A model generated the notes under the pieces. That model searched no databases. It was given only the letters and a program-made list of their open reading frames with translations, and was not told where the DNA came from. A stretch of 8,904 bases of DNA. Source: an uncultured Desulfobacterales bacterium. Lineage in GTDB: Bacteria; Desulfobacterota; Desulfobacteria; Desulfobacterales; UBA11574. The translations under genes and the position numbers were made by a program. The stretch spans positions 1 through 8,904 of the forward strand of contig CALANC010000268.1 of the NCBI GenBank assembly GCA_937925895.1, read 5' to 3'. Below are positions 1 to 7,146 of the stretch, one piece after another (position 1 is the stretch's first letter; every line of letters begins with the position of its first letter).

Positions 1-248
1 CCAACTTCATAGACGGCATACCCGTACCAGGAACCGGAGAATACTATTACCAGGATCCGGGCATTGTCGGCCTTGTCTCAACCGAGGATATGGTGGTGAT
101 GATGGACGAAATGGGCATTGATACGGGTGTCGATGTAGATCACGTGCTCAAGATAGGACGGATGGTTGAAAGGATTGTCGGAAGGCGCCTCCGGTCGGAG
201 TCCGTCCATTCCGGTCGAATACCGAGAGAAATGACGGAAAGGCAGTAA
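1..248 (+). CDS. HMG-CoA lyase-like (DRE-TIM metallolyase family) protein, C-terminal end only
   Basis: The reading frame starts at base 3, is open from the window edge and ends at TAA 246-248, giving about 81 C-terminal residues; the 5' part lies outside. The stretch STEDMVVMMDEMGIDTGVD (residues 26-44 of the visible part) matches the C-terminal signature of HMG-CoA lyases, usually (A/S)TEDLVYML.G.GI.TGVD, followed by a G-R-x-V/I helix and a GR motif. Family members split 3-hydroxy-3-methylglutaryl-CoA into acetyl-CoA and acetoacetate in leucine or ketone-body metabolism. However, aligning by eye on the TED motif, the position of the catalytic Cys (GGCPYA in classical enzymes) is Tyr15, and the metal-ligand Asn of the GN pair is Leu24. 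The family is fairly clear but the classical reaction is doubtful. It may be a related acyl-CoA or 2-oxoacid carboligase/lyase. It lies 32 nt upstream of the regulator gene in the same direction. Confidence 0.75.
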   Translation, partial: NFIDGIPVPGTGEYYYQDPGIVGLVSTEDMVVMMDEMGIDTGVDVDHVLKIGRMVERIVGRRLRSESVHSGRIPREMTERQ

Positions 249-257
249 AGAATCTTG

Positions 258-272
258 CCTAAACTGCTTAGG
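258..272 (+). promoter_or_regulatory. Small inverted repeat overlapping the regulator's ribosome binding site
   Basis: CCTAA (258-262) and TTAGG (268-272) are perfectly complementary around a 5-nt spacer. The right arm shares AGG with the AGGAG ribosome binding site (270-274) of the XRE/cupin gene. In RNA it could partly hide the ribosome binding site; in DNA it could be a short operator. A five-base stem is weak and may be chance. Confidence 0.25.
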
Positions 273-280
273 AGTAAAAA

Positions 281-919
281 ATGGAAACAAAAAAGAAAAA
301 ACCGCACATCAACGTTGACTTTTTTGAAGATCTCACCGGCGACATATCTGAATCAACCCCGACCGGTGTAGAAGAAATCGGAAAGCGAATAAAAACATTA
401 AGAGAAGAAAAAGGACTCTCTTTGGATGAGCTTTCAAATCTTACCGGATTTGATGTGGAATTGCTGTCAAACATAGAAACAAGTAAAGTACAACCTCAGC
501 TGGGCACGGTTATGAAGCTTTCCAAAGCGCTTGACAGTGCTTTCAGCCGCCTTGTTTCGGGTGTTGGCGACAAAATGTATGCCATAACACGCAAAAACGA
601 ACAAAAGGTTGTTTCCAGATCCACCTCTCAAAAAGGTAAAAAACAGGTTTACACTTACAAAAGTCTTGCCCCTGAAGTAAAAGGGCGCCACATGGAAGCC
701 TTTATCGTCCAACTTGAAGAAAACCCCGATTTAGAAATATCGGTGCACAACGGCGAAGAATTTATTTATGCCTTAGATGGTGTTGTGGTGCTGTATTTAG
801 GAGAAGACAAATATTATCTCGAACCTGGAGATAGTGCCTACTATCTGTCGACGACTCCCCACCTGGTTGCCTCCAAAAGTGGAAAAGCGACGATACTGGC
901 AGTGCTGTATGAAGGTTAG
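281..919 (+). CDS. XRE-family transcriptional regulator with C-terminal cupin sensor domain
   Basis: This 212-residue protein has two domains. Residues about 33-92 form an XRE helix-turn-helix (IGKRIKTLREEKGLSLDEL, then an SNIETSK recognition-helix region). Residues about 136-210 form a cupin_2 barrel with the first motif HNGEE (156-160) ending in Gly167, and the second motif PGDSAYYLSTTPH (182-194). Such proteins are cytoplasmic repressors or activators whose cupin domain binds a small ligand or metal. The start is set by AGGAG (270-274), 6 nt before the ATG. The N-terminus is Lys-rich (METKKKK), ahead of about 30 residues with no recognised domain. It lies between the HMG-CoA-lyase-like gene and the diadenylate cyclase gene (58-nt gap), all in one direction, so it may control one or both. 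Its effector is unknown. Domain assignment is firm; targets are inferred from position only. Confidence 0.93.
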   Translation: METKKKKPHINVDFFEDLTGDISESTPTGVEEIGKRIKTLREEKGLSLDELSNLTGFDVELLSNIETSKVQPQLGTVMKLSKALDSAFSRLVSGVGDKMYAITRKNEQKVVSRSTSQKGKKQVYTYKSLAPEVKGRHMEAFIVQLEENPDLEISVHNGEEFIYALDGVVVLYLGEDKYYLEPGDSAYYLSTTPHLVASKSGKATILAVLYEG

Positions 920-977
920 GTCTTTTAATTGCTAATGAGAGTTACTCTTTTTAGGTAACACCCCGTGGGAGGATATA

Positions 978-2420
978 ATGGTCAAGGATTCAATCAGAAA
1001 CCAGTATCTCTTTCATACCCTTGACGGACTGCGGGACGGCCTATCCCACTTTTCCGGGTCCAGCCGGGCGGCTTTGATTTATGCCGTCAACCCGGATGAT
1101 CCTATACATGTTTATGATCCTCAACACCTTCTCCATGGCCACGAACCCATATTCAAAGAGCTTTATCTGGACTCAGACAGCTGGCGAAAAACCAGTCCAA
1201 ACAAATTTGAGATGAAACACCCGGGTCAAATATACCCGGAGAAAAATCTTCAACTTGCTGGGCTTATATCTTACGGCGGGAGATCCAGCTCCATTTATTA
1301 TCAGATGTGGTTTACGGAGCATCATCCGGACATGTGTTCCACCGGTCCCACAGAATGTTGGCTTGAACATGCAACATGGTTGCTCTCCCATGATTTTGCT
1401 ACTCATGATTCGCTTTACACCGGAACGTCGGGGTATGTTCTTCGCGGATACGCCACCCATGCGGTTCGAGATTATATTGTCGATCAAATGAATATCATGC
1501 TGGGATGGGACACCACGATTCGGGCTTATCCAATCTTGGATGCCGTTCTGGAAATCTCTAAAACCCTGGAAGAGGGCAAATGGCCGCATGGTAAATTGGT
1601 CTTTCTCGAATCCACGACCCTGGCAAAAATAGAATTCCTGGTCCGTTTCCCGCTCTTGGAACAACCAAACCTTACCAATTTCAAGCATGTTCGAAAGCTT
1701 CTGCAGACTGTTGAGGATTCGGATAACGTACTTGTTTCAGACGGAAAAACCATTGTTGGAATTGTGCCCGACAATTTAGAGCAGTTTCGTATTGTCGCCG
1801 ATTTCAAAGGCGGGCATGGCTTTCTGAGCTTAAACGAAAATATAATATGCAGCTTTTCCGACGGTAGATTTCATTCAACGACGCGTCAAGCAAAATTGGT
1901 TGAAGTGGAAGAGGTTCTACTCGAATCGAAGCTTGATCCCACGACGCGGCATAAATTGTTTAAACTCATATCTATAATTGTTCACAATGCCGAAAAATAC
2001 AAGTATGGCTGCACGCTGGTAATTGATTTTAACGAGAAACCTGAAGATATTTCAGGGCAAAAACTTGTTGAGGCTTTAGATCTGACGCAGGAGCACTTAC
2101 TGAAGCTGTCCCTATCGCTGGCAAAGGTCGACGGTGCCCTGCATATCGGGGCTGATCTGAAACTCCATGGTTTTGCCTGCCTGCTGGACGGTCGTACCAT
2201 TCCGGGCGAAAATAGAGCCCGTGGGGCACGCTTTAACTCAGCACTTCGGTTTTCTGCCGTTCGCCGTAACCTTATTATCATCGTCGTCTCGTCTGATCGG
2301 CCGGTATCCGTCATTCAAGAAGGGGTTGAGCTGAACGCTTTTTGCGAGTGGAAACCGGTTTCAGGATCCGTTCATCCTCCCCCGACGTTGGAAGCGTGGC
2401 TTGCGGAGGAACGAATATAA
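978..2420 (+). CDS. Diadenylate cyclase (DisA_N/DAC domain) protein with N-terminal sensor-like region
   Basis: This 480-residue soluble protein carries a C-terminal DAC domain (about 323-455), the fold that condenses two ATP into cyclic di-AMP. Visible DAC marks are GCTLVIDF (344-351), the DGA motif (385-387) in KVDGALHIGADLKLHGFACL, and RGARFNSALRFSA (415-427) in place of the usual G-T-R-H-R-A-A, so the RHR motif reads R418-F419-N420. A hydrophobic strand NLIIIVVSSD (431-440) follows. The N-terminal 320 residues have no transmembrane segment and resemble the putative sensor regions fused to DAC domains that Pfam names with the prefix DACN; I cannot say which. A His/Cys-rich patch (residues 115-143) stands out there. 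GGGAGG (967-972), 5 nt upstream, fixes the start. The polyamine genes follow after 12 nt. DAC homology is clear; that it still makes c-di-AMP is likely but unproven, given the altered motif. Confidence 0.88.
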   Translation: MVKDSIRNQYLFHTLDGLRDGLSHFSGSSRAALIYAVNPDDPIHVYDPQHLLHGHEPIFKELYLDSDSWRKTSPNKFEMKHPGQIYPEKNLQLAGLISYGGRSSSIYYQMWFTEHHPDMCSTGPTECWLEHATWLLSHDFATHDSLYTGTSGYVLRGYATHAVRDYIVDQMNIMLGWDTTIRAYPILDAVLEISKTLEEGKWPHGKLVFLESTTLAKIEFLVRFPLLEQPNLTNFKHVRKLLQTVEDSDNVLVSDGKTIVGIVPDNLEQFRIVADFKGGHGFLSLNENIICSFSDGRFHSTTRQAKLVEVEEVLLESKLDPTTRHKLFKLISIIVHNAEKYKYGCTLVIDFNEKPEDISGQKLVEALDLTQEHLLKLSLSLAKVDGALHIGADLKLHGFACLLDGRTIPGENRARGARFNSALRFSAVRRNLIIIVVSSDRPVSVIQEGVELNAFCEWKPVSGSVHPPPTLEAWLAEERI

Positions 2421-2432
2421 AAGGGAGATCGA

Positions 2433-2978
2433 ATGTACGTACCCAGATACTTATTTTTCACCAAAGGGGTTGGAACAGATAAAGAAAAATTGGCTTCTTT
2501 CGAGAAAGCTTTACGCACCGCCCGAATTGCTCATCTCAACCTCGTAAAAGTATCGTCTATATTCCCGCCACACTGTAAAATCATCGATATAGATGCCGGT
2601 TTGTCATTGCTTGAACCCGGAGAAATCACCCATTGCGTCATGGCAAGGGAACAAATTAACGAACCTGGCAGACGGGTTGTAGCGAGCATTGGTCTGGCGT
2701 TGCCTGCAGAAAATGGACGATACGGCTATCTTTCAGAGCACAACGGTTTCGGTCAGACGGAAATTGAAGCCGGAGAATATGCGGAAGATTTAGCTGCTTC
2801 CATGCTTGCCAATACGTTGGGTATAGAATTCGATTCTGATGAAGACTACGATGAACGCCGTGAAGTCTATCAAATGAGCGGTAAAATCGTCGAATCCCAA
2901 CATATCAGCCAGGCCGCCCTTGGCGCTGAAGGTCATCTGTGGACAACCGTCGTGGCAGCGGCATTGTTTGTAAAATAA
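2433..2978 (+). CDS. pdaD: Pyruvoyl-dependent arginine decarboxylase proenzyme
   Basis: This 181-residue protein matches the pyruvoyl-dependent arginine decarboxylases of archaea and some bacteria (about 165 residues in Methanocaldococcus jannaschii). The enzyme converts arginine to agmatine plus CO2 and needs no pyridoxal phosphate. The self-cleavage site is seen in [11 protein letters not shown] (36-46): cleavage between Ser41 and Ser42 would give a short beta chain and an alpha chain whose Ser42 becomes the pyruvoyl group. Asn36 and Glu102 (in YLSEHNGFG) align with the active-site Asn47 and Glu109 of the M. jannaschii enzyme. The C-terminal [11 protein letters not shown] also matches the family. 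The protein therefore looks intact. AAGGGAG (2421-2427), 5 nt before the ATG, sets the start. The stop overlaps the next start by one base, so the pair is translated together. Putrescine synthesis through agmatine is the obvious role. Confidence 0.95.
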   Translation: MYVPRYLFFTKGVGTDKEKLASFEKALRTARIAHLNLVKVSSIFPPHCKIIDIDAGLSLLEPGEITHCVMAREQINEPGRRVVASIGLALPAENGRYGYLSEHNGFGQTEIEAGEYAEDLAASMLANTLGIEFDSDEDYDERREVYQMSGKIVESQHISQAALGAEGHLWTTVVAAALFVK

Positions 2979-3877
2979 TGGACCAAAAAGAATTCAAACC
3001 TTTCGGCGGAAACGAAATTCAAGTTGAAGATATTGATCGATCCAGGATCGTCGTATTGCCGCTATGCTACGAAAATTCACCTTCATACGGGACCGGAAGT
3101 AAAAAAGGACCCTTATACATTCTTGATGCATCTTGTCATCTTGAACGCATGGATGAGGAGGAGCTTGTCGATTGGGGTTCACTGAAAATTCATACAGCAC
3201 AACCACTCTTTCCATCTGACGACCCGCAAAATGCCGTCATCCAAATGCAAATGACGGCGAAAAATATATTGGCGCGGGATAAATTTCTCCTCTCCCTCGG
3301 AGGCGACCACGCCATATCCATAGGGCCGATCAAGGCGGCATCCGATATTTACCCTGATATAGGCGTGCTCCAGATCGACGCGCATCTTGATATGAGAGAT
3401 ACCTGGAAAGGCAGCCGTTACAACCATGCCTGTGTCATGCGCAGAATCGTTGAGGATATGAAGCTGCCGGCGATACAGGTTGGGATACGTTCCTTTTCAC
3501 AGGAAGAAGCGGAATTTGCAGCCAGCAGAAACCTTTTGCCTCTCTTTTCTCATATGATCGATCCTATGGATCATAGCTGGATTGAAGAGGTCATAGCTCG
3601 ACTGCCTTCGAGAGTTTATATGACAATTGACCTTGACGGTCTTGACCCCTCGGTTATCCCCGGAACCGGTACGCCGGAACCAGGGGGGCTCTCTTACCGG
3701 CAGACCGTACAACTAATTAAACAAGTCAGCAGGAAGAAAAAGATCGTTGCTGCTGATATTAATGAACTGGTAAAGATAGACGGATCGAACGTCTCTGAAT
3801 TTACGGCAGCAAAAATTGCCACCAAGATTTTTGTCTACTCCTGGGGGACGGAAATCAAAACTCACCCTGAACCCTGA
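2978..3877 (+). CDS. speB: Agmatinase-family ureohydrolase (agmatine ureohydrolase)
   Basis: This 299-residue member of the arginase/agmatinase family most likely hydrolyses agmatine to putrescine and urea with a two-manganese centre. All six expected metal ligands are visible: His111 in SLGGDHAISIG, Asp134, His136 and Asp138 in QIDAHLDMRD, and Asp218 and Asp220 in TIDLDGLDPSVIPGTGTPEP (216-235). The substrate loop NHACVMRRI (149-157) and the C-terminal DINELVKIDG also fit. The ATG at 2978 overlaps the decarboxylase stop (TAATG). A GTG 39 nt upstream is in frame but would add 13 residues inside the previous gene and lacks a ribosome binding site, so I reject it. No strong ribosome binding site precedes 2978, which suggests translational coupling. 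Pairing with arginine decarboxylase supports agmatine over arginine or guanidinobutyrate as substrate, but specificity cannot be read from sequence alone. Confidence 0.93.
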   Translation: MDQKEFKPFGGNEIQVEDIDRSRIVVLPLCYENSPSYGTGSKKGPLYILDASCHLERMDEEELVDWGSLKIHTAQPLFPSDDPQNAVIQMQMTAKNILARDKFLLSLGGDHAISIGPIKAASDIYPDIGVLQIDAHLDMRDTWKGSRYNHACVMRRIVEDMKLPAIQVGIRSFSQEEAEFAASRNLLPLFSHMIDPMDHSWIEEVIARLPSRVYMTIDLDGLDPSVIPGTGTPEPGGLSYRQTVQLIKQVSRKKKIVAADINELVKIDGSNVSEFTAAKIATKIFVYSWGTEIKTHPEP

Positions 3878-3915
3878 TACCAGGCAATGTGTTAAAAAAA
3901 AGGAGAAAAATAAGA

Positions 3916-4314
3916 ATGGTCTACATCGGAAACTTTCATTACATAACGAATCAGCAAGAAAAGTCAGAAGTAGATAGAAGGCACGGTGAATTCAATTTGT
4001 TAATCAAAGCCAAAGAGAAAAAAACGGCTATCCAAATGTTCAAAAATAGAATTTATGAGTTAAAGGAATCGAGCGGCTTTTTTGAAGGAGACGCTACCAT
4101 ATTCTTTAATCAGCTGTTGGAATTTGATGAATTCCCCAGTGAAAAAGCAATGATCTTTTATTATAAATCCGTTGCAGGTGATCCGCTTATGCCTTTCATC
4201 AGCTGTGCGACGCCATCCAGCGAAACCGACGATTGCCGGATTTTTCAATGGGAAGACGAAAAAATAGGCGATGGCAAGCAGCTAAGGAATATCTTTATCG
4301 AGTTCAAATCTTAA
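3916..4314 (+). CDS. Small unrecognised protein, last gene of the cyclase-polyamine run
   Basis: This is a 132-residue soluble protein of unknown family, with no signal peptide or membrane segment. The N-terminal part (MVYIGNFHYITNQQEKSE) is followed by a charged stretch RRHGEFNLLIKAKEKKTAIQ, an amphipathic region about 40-58, and an acidic, aromatic-rich C-terminal half (EGDATIFFNQLLEFDEFP, AGDPLMPFISCATP, DDCRIFQWEDE). I chose ATG 3916 because AGGAG (3901-3905) lies 10 nt upstream; a GTG at 3889 in the same frame would place that purine run inside the gene and add a Lys/Arg-rich nonapeptide. It follows the agmatinase gene by 38 nt and is probably cotranscribed. Its position hints at a role beside the cyclase or the polyamine enzymes, but nothing in the sequence shows a function. 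It ends 14 nt from the oppositely directed TRAP permease gene. Confidence 0.8.
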   Translation: MVYIGNFHYITNQQEKSEVDRRHGEFNLLIKAKEKKTAIQMFKNRIYELKESSGFFEGDATIFFNQLLEFDEFPSEKAMIFYYKSVAGDPLMPFISCATPSSETDDCRIFQWEDEKIGDGKQLRNIFIEFKS

Positions 4315-4328
4315 GTGAAGGTCTCAGG

Positions 4329-5615
4329 TTATCTTTGCAGTAACACCAAACTCAATGCCGGCCAATAAGTAATAAGGAGAACCGCTGCAAACAGCACGAT
4401 CATAAAGGGTATGGCAGCCTGATATAGTTCGGGCAAGGGTTTGTTGAACCGGTAGCTGGCAATAAATAGATTCATGCCGACGGGAGGCGTAAAATAACCG
4501 ATTTGCATGTTCGCCAGAAAAATAATTCCCAAATGAACCGGATCCACACCGTAACTGGTCGCTACGGGAAGTATAATGGGAACCATTATGACCAGGGCTG
4601 AGAAGATATCCAGGATGGCCCCGAGGATCAGTAATAACAGATTCAACAAGATCAAAAAGACAATCTTGTCCGTGACGTGTGACTGAATGATATTGAACAG
4701 TCGCATGGGAACTTCAGCATCGATTAAAAAATTAGTTGATGCCATCGACACGCCGAGAATCAACAGAATTCCCCCCACCATCACCATGGACTCTCGCATA
4801 ATGGCCGGAAGCTGTGAAATCTTGATCTCCCTATAGACGAACACTTCCACCACCAGCACATACATAGCAGTGGCCGCTGCAGCTTCTGATATGGCAAAAT
4901 ATCCGCCGTAGATGCCGCCCAAAACAAAAAATGGCAGCGGGATTTCCCATATGGCTTCCCTAAGAGCGGAAATGGCTTCCCGACCCGAAAATGCCGGACA
5001 GGAGATGGGATTCCGGCGAGTTTCTCCCAAACTCCACAGAGACAACAGAACAATCATTAAAAGCCCGGGGAGAAGGCCGGCTATAAACAGGTCACTGATA
5101 GCTACGTTTTCACCAATGCTTATCTGCTGGGCGATGATGCCGTAAAGGATGAGCGGCAGCGAGGGCGGCAACAGCAGTCCCAGACTACCTGATGAGGTTA
5201 CCAAGCCAAGGCTGAATTTGTCTCGGTATCCGGCTTCGATCAATGCCGGATACAGCAAAGCGCCCAGCGCGACGATGGTTACTCCCGATGCTCCAGTAAA
5301 GGCGGTAAAGAGGGCACAGGTAATAAAAGCAACAATGGCTAAGCCGCCCGGCATCCAGCAGAGAAATACCTGAGTTAACCGGACGACGCGGTGAGATGTC
5401 CGGCTTTCTCCCAATATATAGCCGGCAAAGGTAAACAGCGGCAGGGCCACCAAAACAGGGGTGCCTGCAATCCGATAAATTTCGATGGCAATCACCGTCA
5501 GGTTAACATCAAGGTAATGAAATCCAAGCATGGCAACCGCTAAAATCACGGCAAAGAGGGGAGTTCCCAAAAGGGCGAGTAAGATCAATATGAAGGTGAA
5601 AATGTACGGAGTCAC
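4329..5615 (-). CDS. dctM: TRAP transporter large permease subunit (DctM family)
   Basis: This 428-residue, very hydrophobic inner-membrane protein has about 11-12 membrane segments and the DctM family length. It is the sodium-coupled transport subunit that receives substrate from the periplasmic binding protein. Family marks include MPGGLAIVAFITCALFTAFT followed by GASG (about 88-111), SGSLGLLLPPSLPLILYG (142-159) and the late motif GYFTPPVGMN (373-382). The start is a GTG at 5615 in a 4-nt GTGA overlap with the stop of the small permease, so it is probably read by coupled translation; no good ribosome binding site lies before it. It ends the operon. Its stop is 14 nt from the stop of the convergent plus-strand gene, and no hairpin terminator is visible between them. 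The symbol names the family, not a proven dicarboxylate substrate. Confidence 0.95.
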   Translation of the reverse strand: MTPYIFTFILILLALLGTPLFAVILAVAMLGFHYLDVNLTVIAIEIYRIAGTPVLVALPLFTFAGYILGESRTSHRVVRLTQVFLCWMPGGLAIVAFITCALFTAFTGASGVTIVALGALLYPALIEAGYRDKFSLGLVTSSGSLGLLLPPSLPLILYGIIAQQISIGENVAISDLFIAGLLPGLLMIVLLSLWSLGETRRNPISCPAFSGREAISALREAIWEIPLPFFVLGGIYGGYFAISEAAAATAMYVLVVEVFVYREIKISQLPAIMRESMVMVGGILLILGVSMASTNFLIDAEVPMRLFNIIQSHVTDKIVFLILLNLLLLILGAILDIFSALVIMVPIILPVATSYGVDPVHLGIIFLANMQIGYFTPPVGMNLFIASYRFNKPLPELYQAAIPFMIVLFAAVLLITYWPALSLVLLQR

Positions 5616-6127
5616 GATCCGGCGCTGACAATCTCTTTTAGGTTTTCAAGCGACAATATAAAATAGCGAAGCGCAATCACCGTAAAGGCAAAAGGGATGA
5701 TGGCTTCACATATCCAGACAGGTATGTTCGCAAAGGCAGCGCCACCGTCAAGATATTCCATCCGGACAAACAGCACGCTGTAATAAGCTGCGACGGAACA
5801 AATCAAGGAGGTGAATATTTCTATCACAAAATTGCTTACCGTTTTGGCCTTTTTCGGCAGATAACGGTTCAGGATATCAATGGTGATGTGGTTGCCCTGC
5901 CGGCTCGCCACCATCGCTCCTATTAAACCGACCCACAGTACCAGGATGCGCGTCAAAACTTCGCTCCAGACAATGCCGGTATCAAACAGGTTTCGCAAAA
6001 AAATCTGTGTGACCGCCATGCCGATCATCAGCAGAAGCAACCCTACCAGTACGCCGTCCTCCAACCGATACAGGATCTTTCGGGAGTGTTCTAAAAAGGA
6101 TCTATTGAGACTTTCATTGTTTGGCAT
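5612..6127 (-). CDS. dctQ: TRAP transporter small permease subunit (DctQ family)
   Basis: This 171-residue protein has four predicted membrane segments (about 25-47, 57-74, 97-121 and 138-160), the DctQ pattern. Typical family motifs are visible: SEVLTRILVLWVGLIGA (55-71), then ASRQGNHITID (74-84). It pairs with the large permease in the inner membrane and helps dock the binding protein. I place the start at ATG 6127, giving MPNNESLNRS, which overlaps the end of the binding-protein gene by 14 nt. An ATG 48 nt further upstream is in frame but would lengthen the overlap and add an unlikely N-terminus (MIPWKRFSKI). No clear ribosome binding site is seen, consistent with coupled translation. Family assignment is strong despite the low conservation usual for this subunit. 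Confidence 0.9.
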   Translation of the reverse strand: MPNNESLNRSFLEHSRKILYRLEDGVLVGLLLLMIGMAVTQIFLRNLFDTGIVWSEVLTRILVLWVGLIGAMVASRQGNHITIDILNRYLPKKAKTVSNFVIEIFTSLICSVAAYYSVLFVRMEYLDGGAAFANIPVWICEAIIPFAFTVIALRYFILSLENLKEIVSAGS

Positions 6128-7127
6128 TGTTTTGTTTGGCACGATAATCTTTGAGAAGCGTTTCCAGGGTATCAACCATACCCTGTGTTAATTTACCGGC
6201 TTCAATTAGCCGTCTGGGAACTGTTGCGGCGTCGTTGTACCATTTTGTCAGCGATTCGTCCGGTACCTTGATGAATTCAATCTTTTGTCTACGCAACGCT
6301 TCCATGGCTTTGACGTTGTCTTGGCGGTTAAGCTGGTCCACCTCTTTGAAGATTCGACCCATTATTTCACGAAAGATCCGCTGATCTTCCTGGGACAGTT
6401 TGGCAAATACCTTGCGATCCACCGCCAGGACACCGTAGATATATAAAAACGGTTCATCCATCAAGTATTTAACCTGGGTATGCCACTGCAACGCAATAGC
6501 CCCGATAGGCGGAGTCGCGACGGTATCGATCAGCCCGGTTTGTAAGCCGGCCCTTACATCGGCAATGGAAAGCGGGATGGGAGTAACATCAAAGGCTTTG
6601 ATGGTTTCCAGGATCATCGGATCGTTGTCCGGAATCCAGACCTTTTGTTGACGCAAATCATCGACCGTTTGTATGACATTCTTCGACATCACATAGGCAA
6701 AGCCGCCTTCAGCGATCCCGAACGTAACAAACCCGCCTTTTTCAACTCCTTCGATAATGCGCTGATCCAGATGTTTGCGAACATAATCAACTTCCTCGAA
6801 GGATTTGAATACCAGCGGCAGGCTGTAAATCTGGTTGTCGGGATAATACGTGGATAAACTCCCACCGACAACCATACCGCCGTGTAATTGGCCGATGCGG
6901 ATCTTGCGCAGTACGGCCTTGTCATCGCCCATGACACCGCCAGCGTAGAATTTTATTTTCAGCCGGTTGTTGGTTCTATTGGACAGCTCTTTGGCACCTT
7001 CCCGCATTTTTTCCATCCAAACCGACCCTTCCGGTGACAGGGTGGCAATTTTAAACCTAACGGCCTGAGCCTTCCCTGCCAACATAACGGGAAGAAGTAC
7101 CATCACAATTCGCATGAACTTAAACAT
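6114..7127 (-). CDS. dctP: TRAP transporter periplasmic substrate-binding protein (DctP family, TatP-like)
   Basis: This 337-residue DctP-family protein has an N-terminal signal peptide (MFKFMRIVMVLLPVMLAGKA, cleavage probably after AQA at about 20-22). The mature part begins VRFKIATLSPEGSVW. Family features are visible: GVMGDDKAVLRKIRIGQLHG (64-83), then SLPLVF (102-107), DDLRQQKVWIP (156-166) and PIPLSIADVRAGLQTGLID (183-201). The position normally held by the substrate-binding Arg in K-(I/L/V)-R-V-P is Trp164, suggesting a non-carboxylate or hydrophobic ligand. I chose ATG 7127 because GAGGTGG lies just upstream and the signal peptide then begins correctly; longer in-frame starts would run into tatT and lack a signal peptide. 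It begins 20 nt after the tatT stop. The company of TatT places it in the TatP-TatT type described in Treponema pallidum; its ligand is unknown. Confidence 0.93.
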   Translation of the reverse strand: MFKFMRIVMVLLPVMLAGKAQAVRFKIATLSPEGSVWMEKMREGAKELSNRTNNRLKIKFYAGGVMGDDKAVLRKIRIGQLHGGMVVGGSLSTYYPDNQIYSLPLVFKSFEEVDYVRKHLDQRIIEGVEKGGFVTFGIAEGGFAYVMSKNVIQTVDDLRQQKVWIPDNDPMILETIKAFDVTPIPLSIADVRAGLQTGLIDTVATPPIGAIALQWHTQVKYLMDEPFLYIYGVLAVDRKVFAKLSQEDQRIFREIMGRIFKEVDQLNRQDNVKAMEALRRQKIEFIKVPDESLTKWYNDAATVPRRLIEAGKLTQGMVDTLETLLKDYRAKQNNAKQ

Positions 7128-7146
7128 GCTCCACCTCATTCCTATG

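Noticed and set aside
936..952. AGAG-TTA-CTCT followed by five T residues after the regulator gene, as a terminator
   Set aside because: The stem is only four base pairs, too weak for an intrinsic terminator; it may equally be an 11-bp palindromic operator or chance.
1173..1688. Minus-strand open frame of 171 codons inside the cyclase gene
   Set aside because: Shadow of the cyclase; no domain motifs, and its sequence is rich in residues typical of antisense frames.
2939..2977. Upstream GTG start extending the agmatinase by 13 residues
   Set aside because: It lies inside the decarboxylase gene, lacks a ribosome binding site, and the ATG at 2978 gives a clean stop/start overlap and the normal family N-terminus.
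4315..4328. Bidirectional terminator between the convergent operons
   Set aside because: The gap is 14 nt and neither it nor the adjoining gene ends show a hairpin with a T-run.
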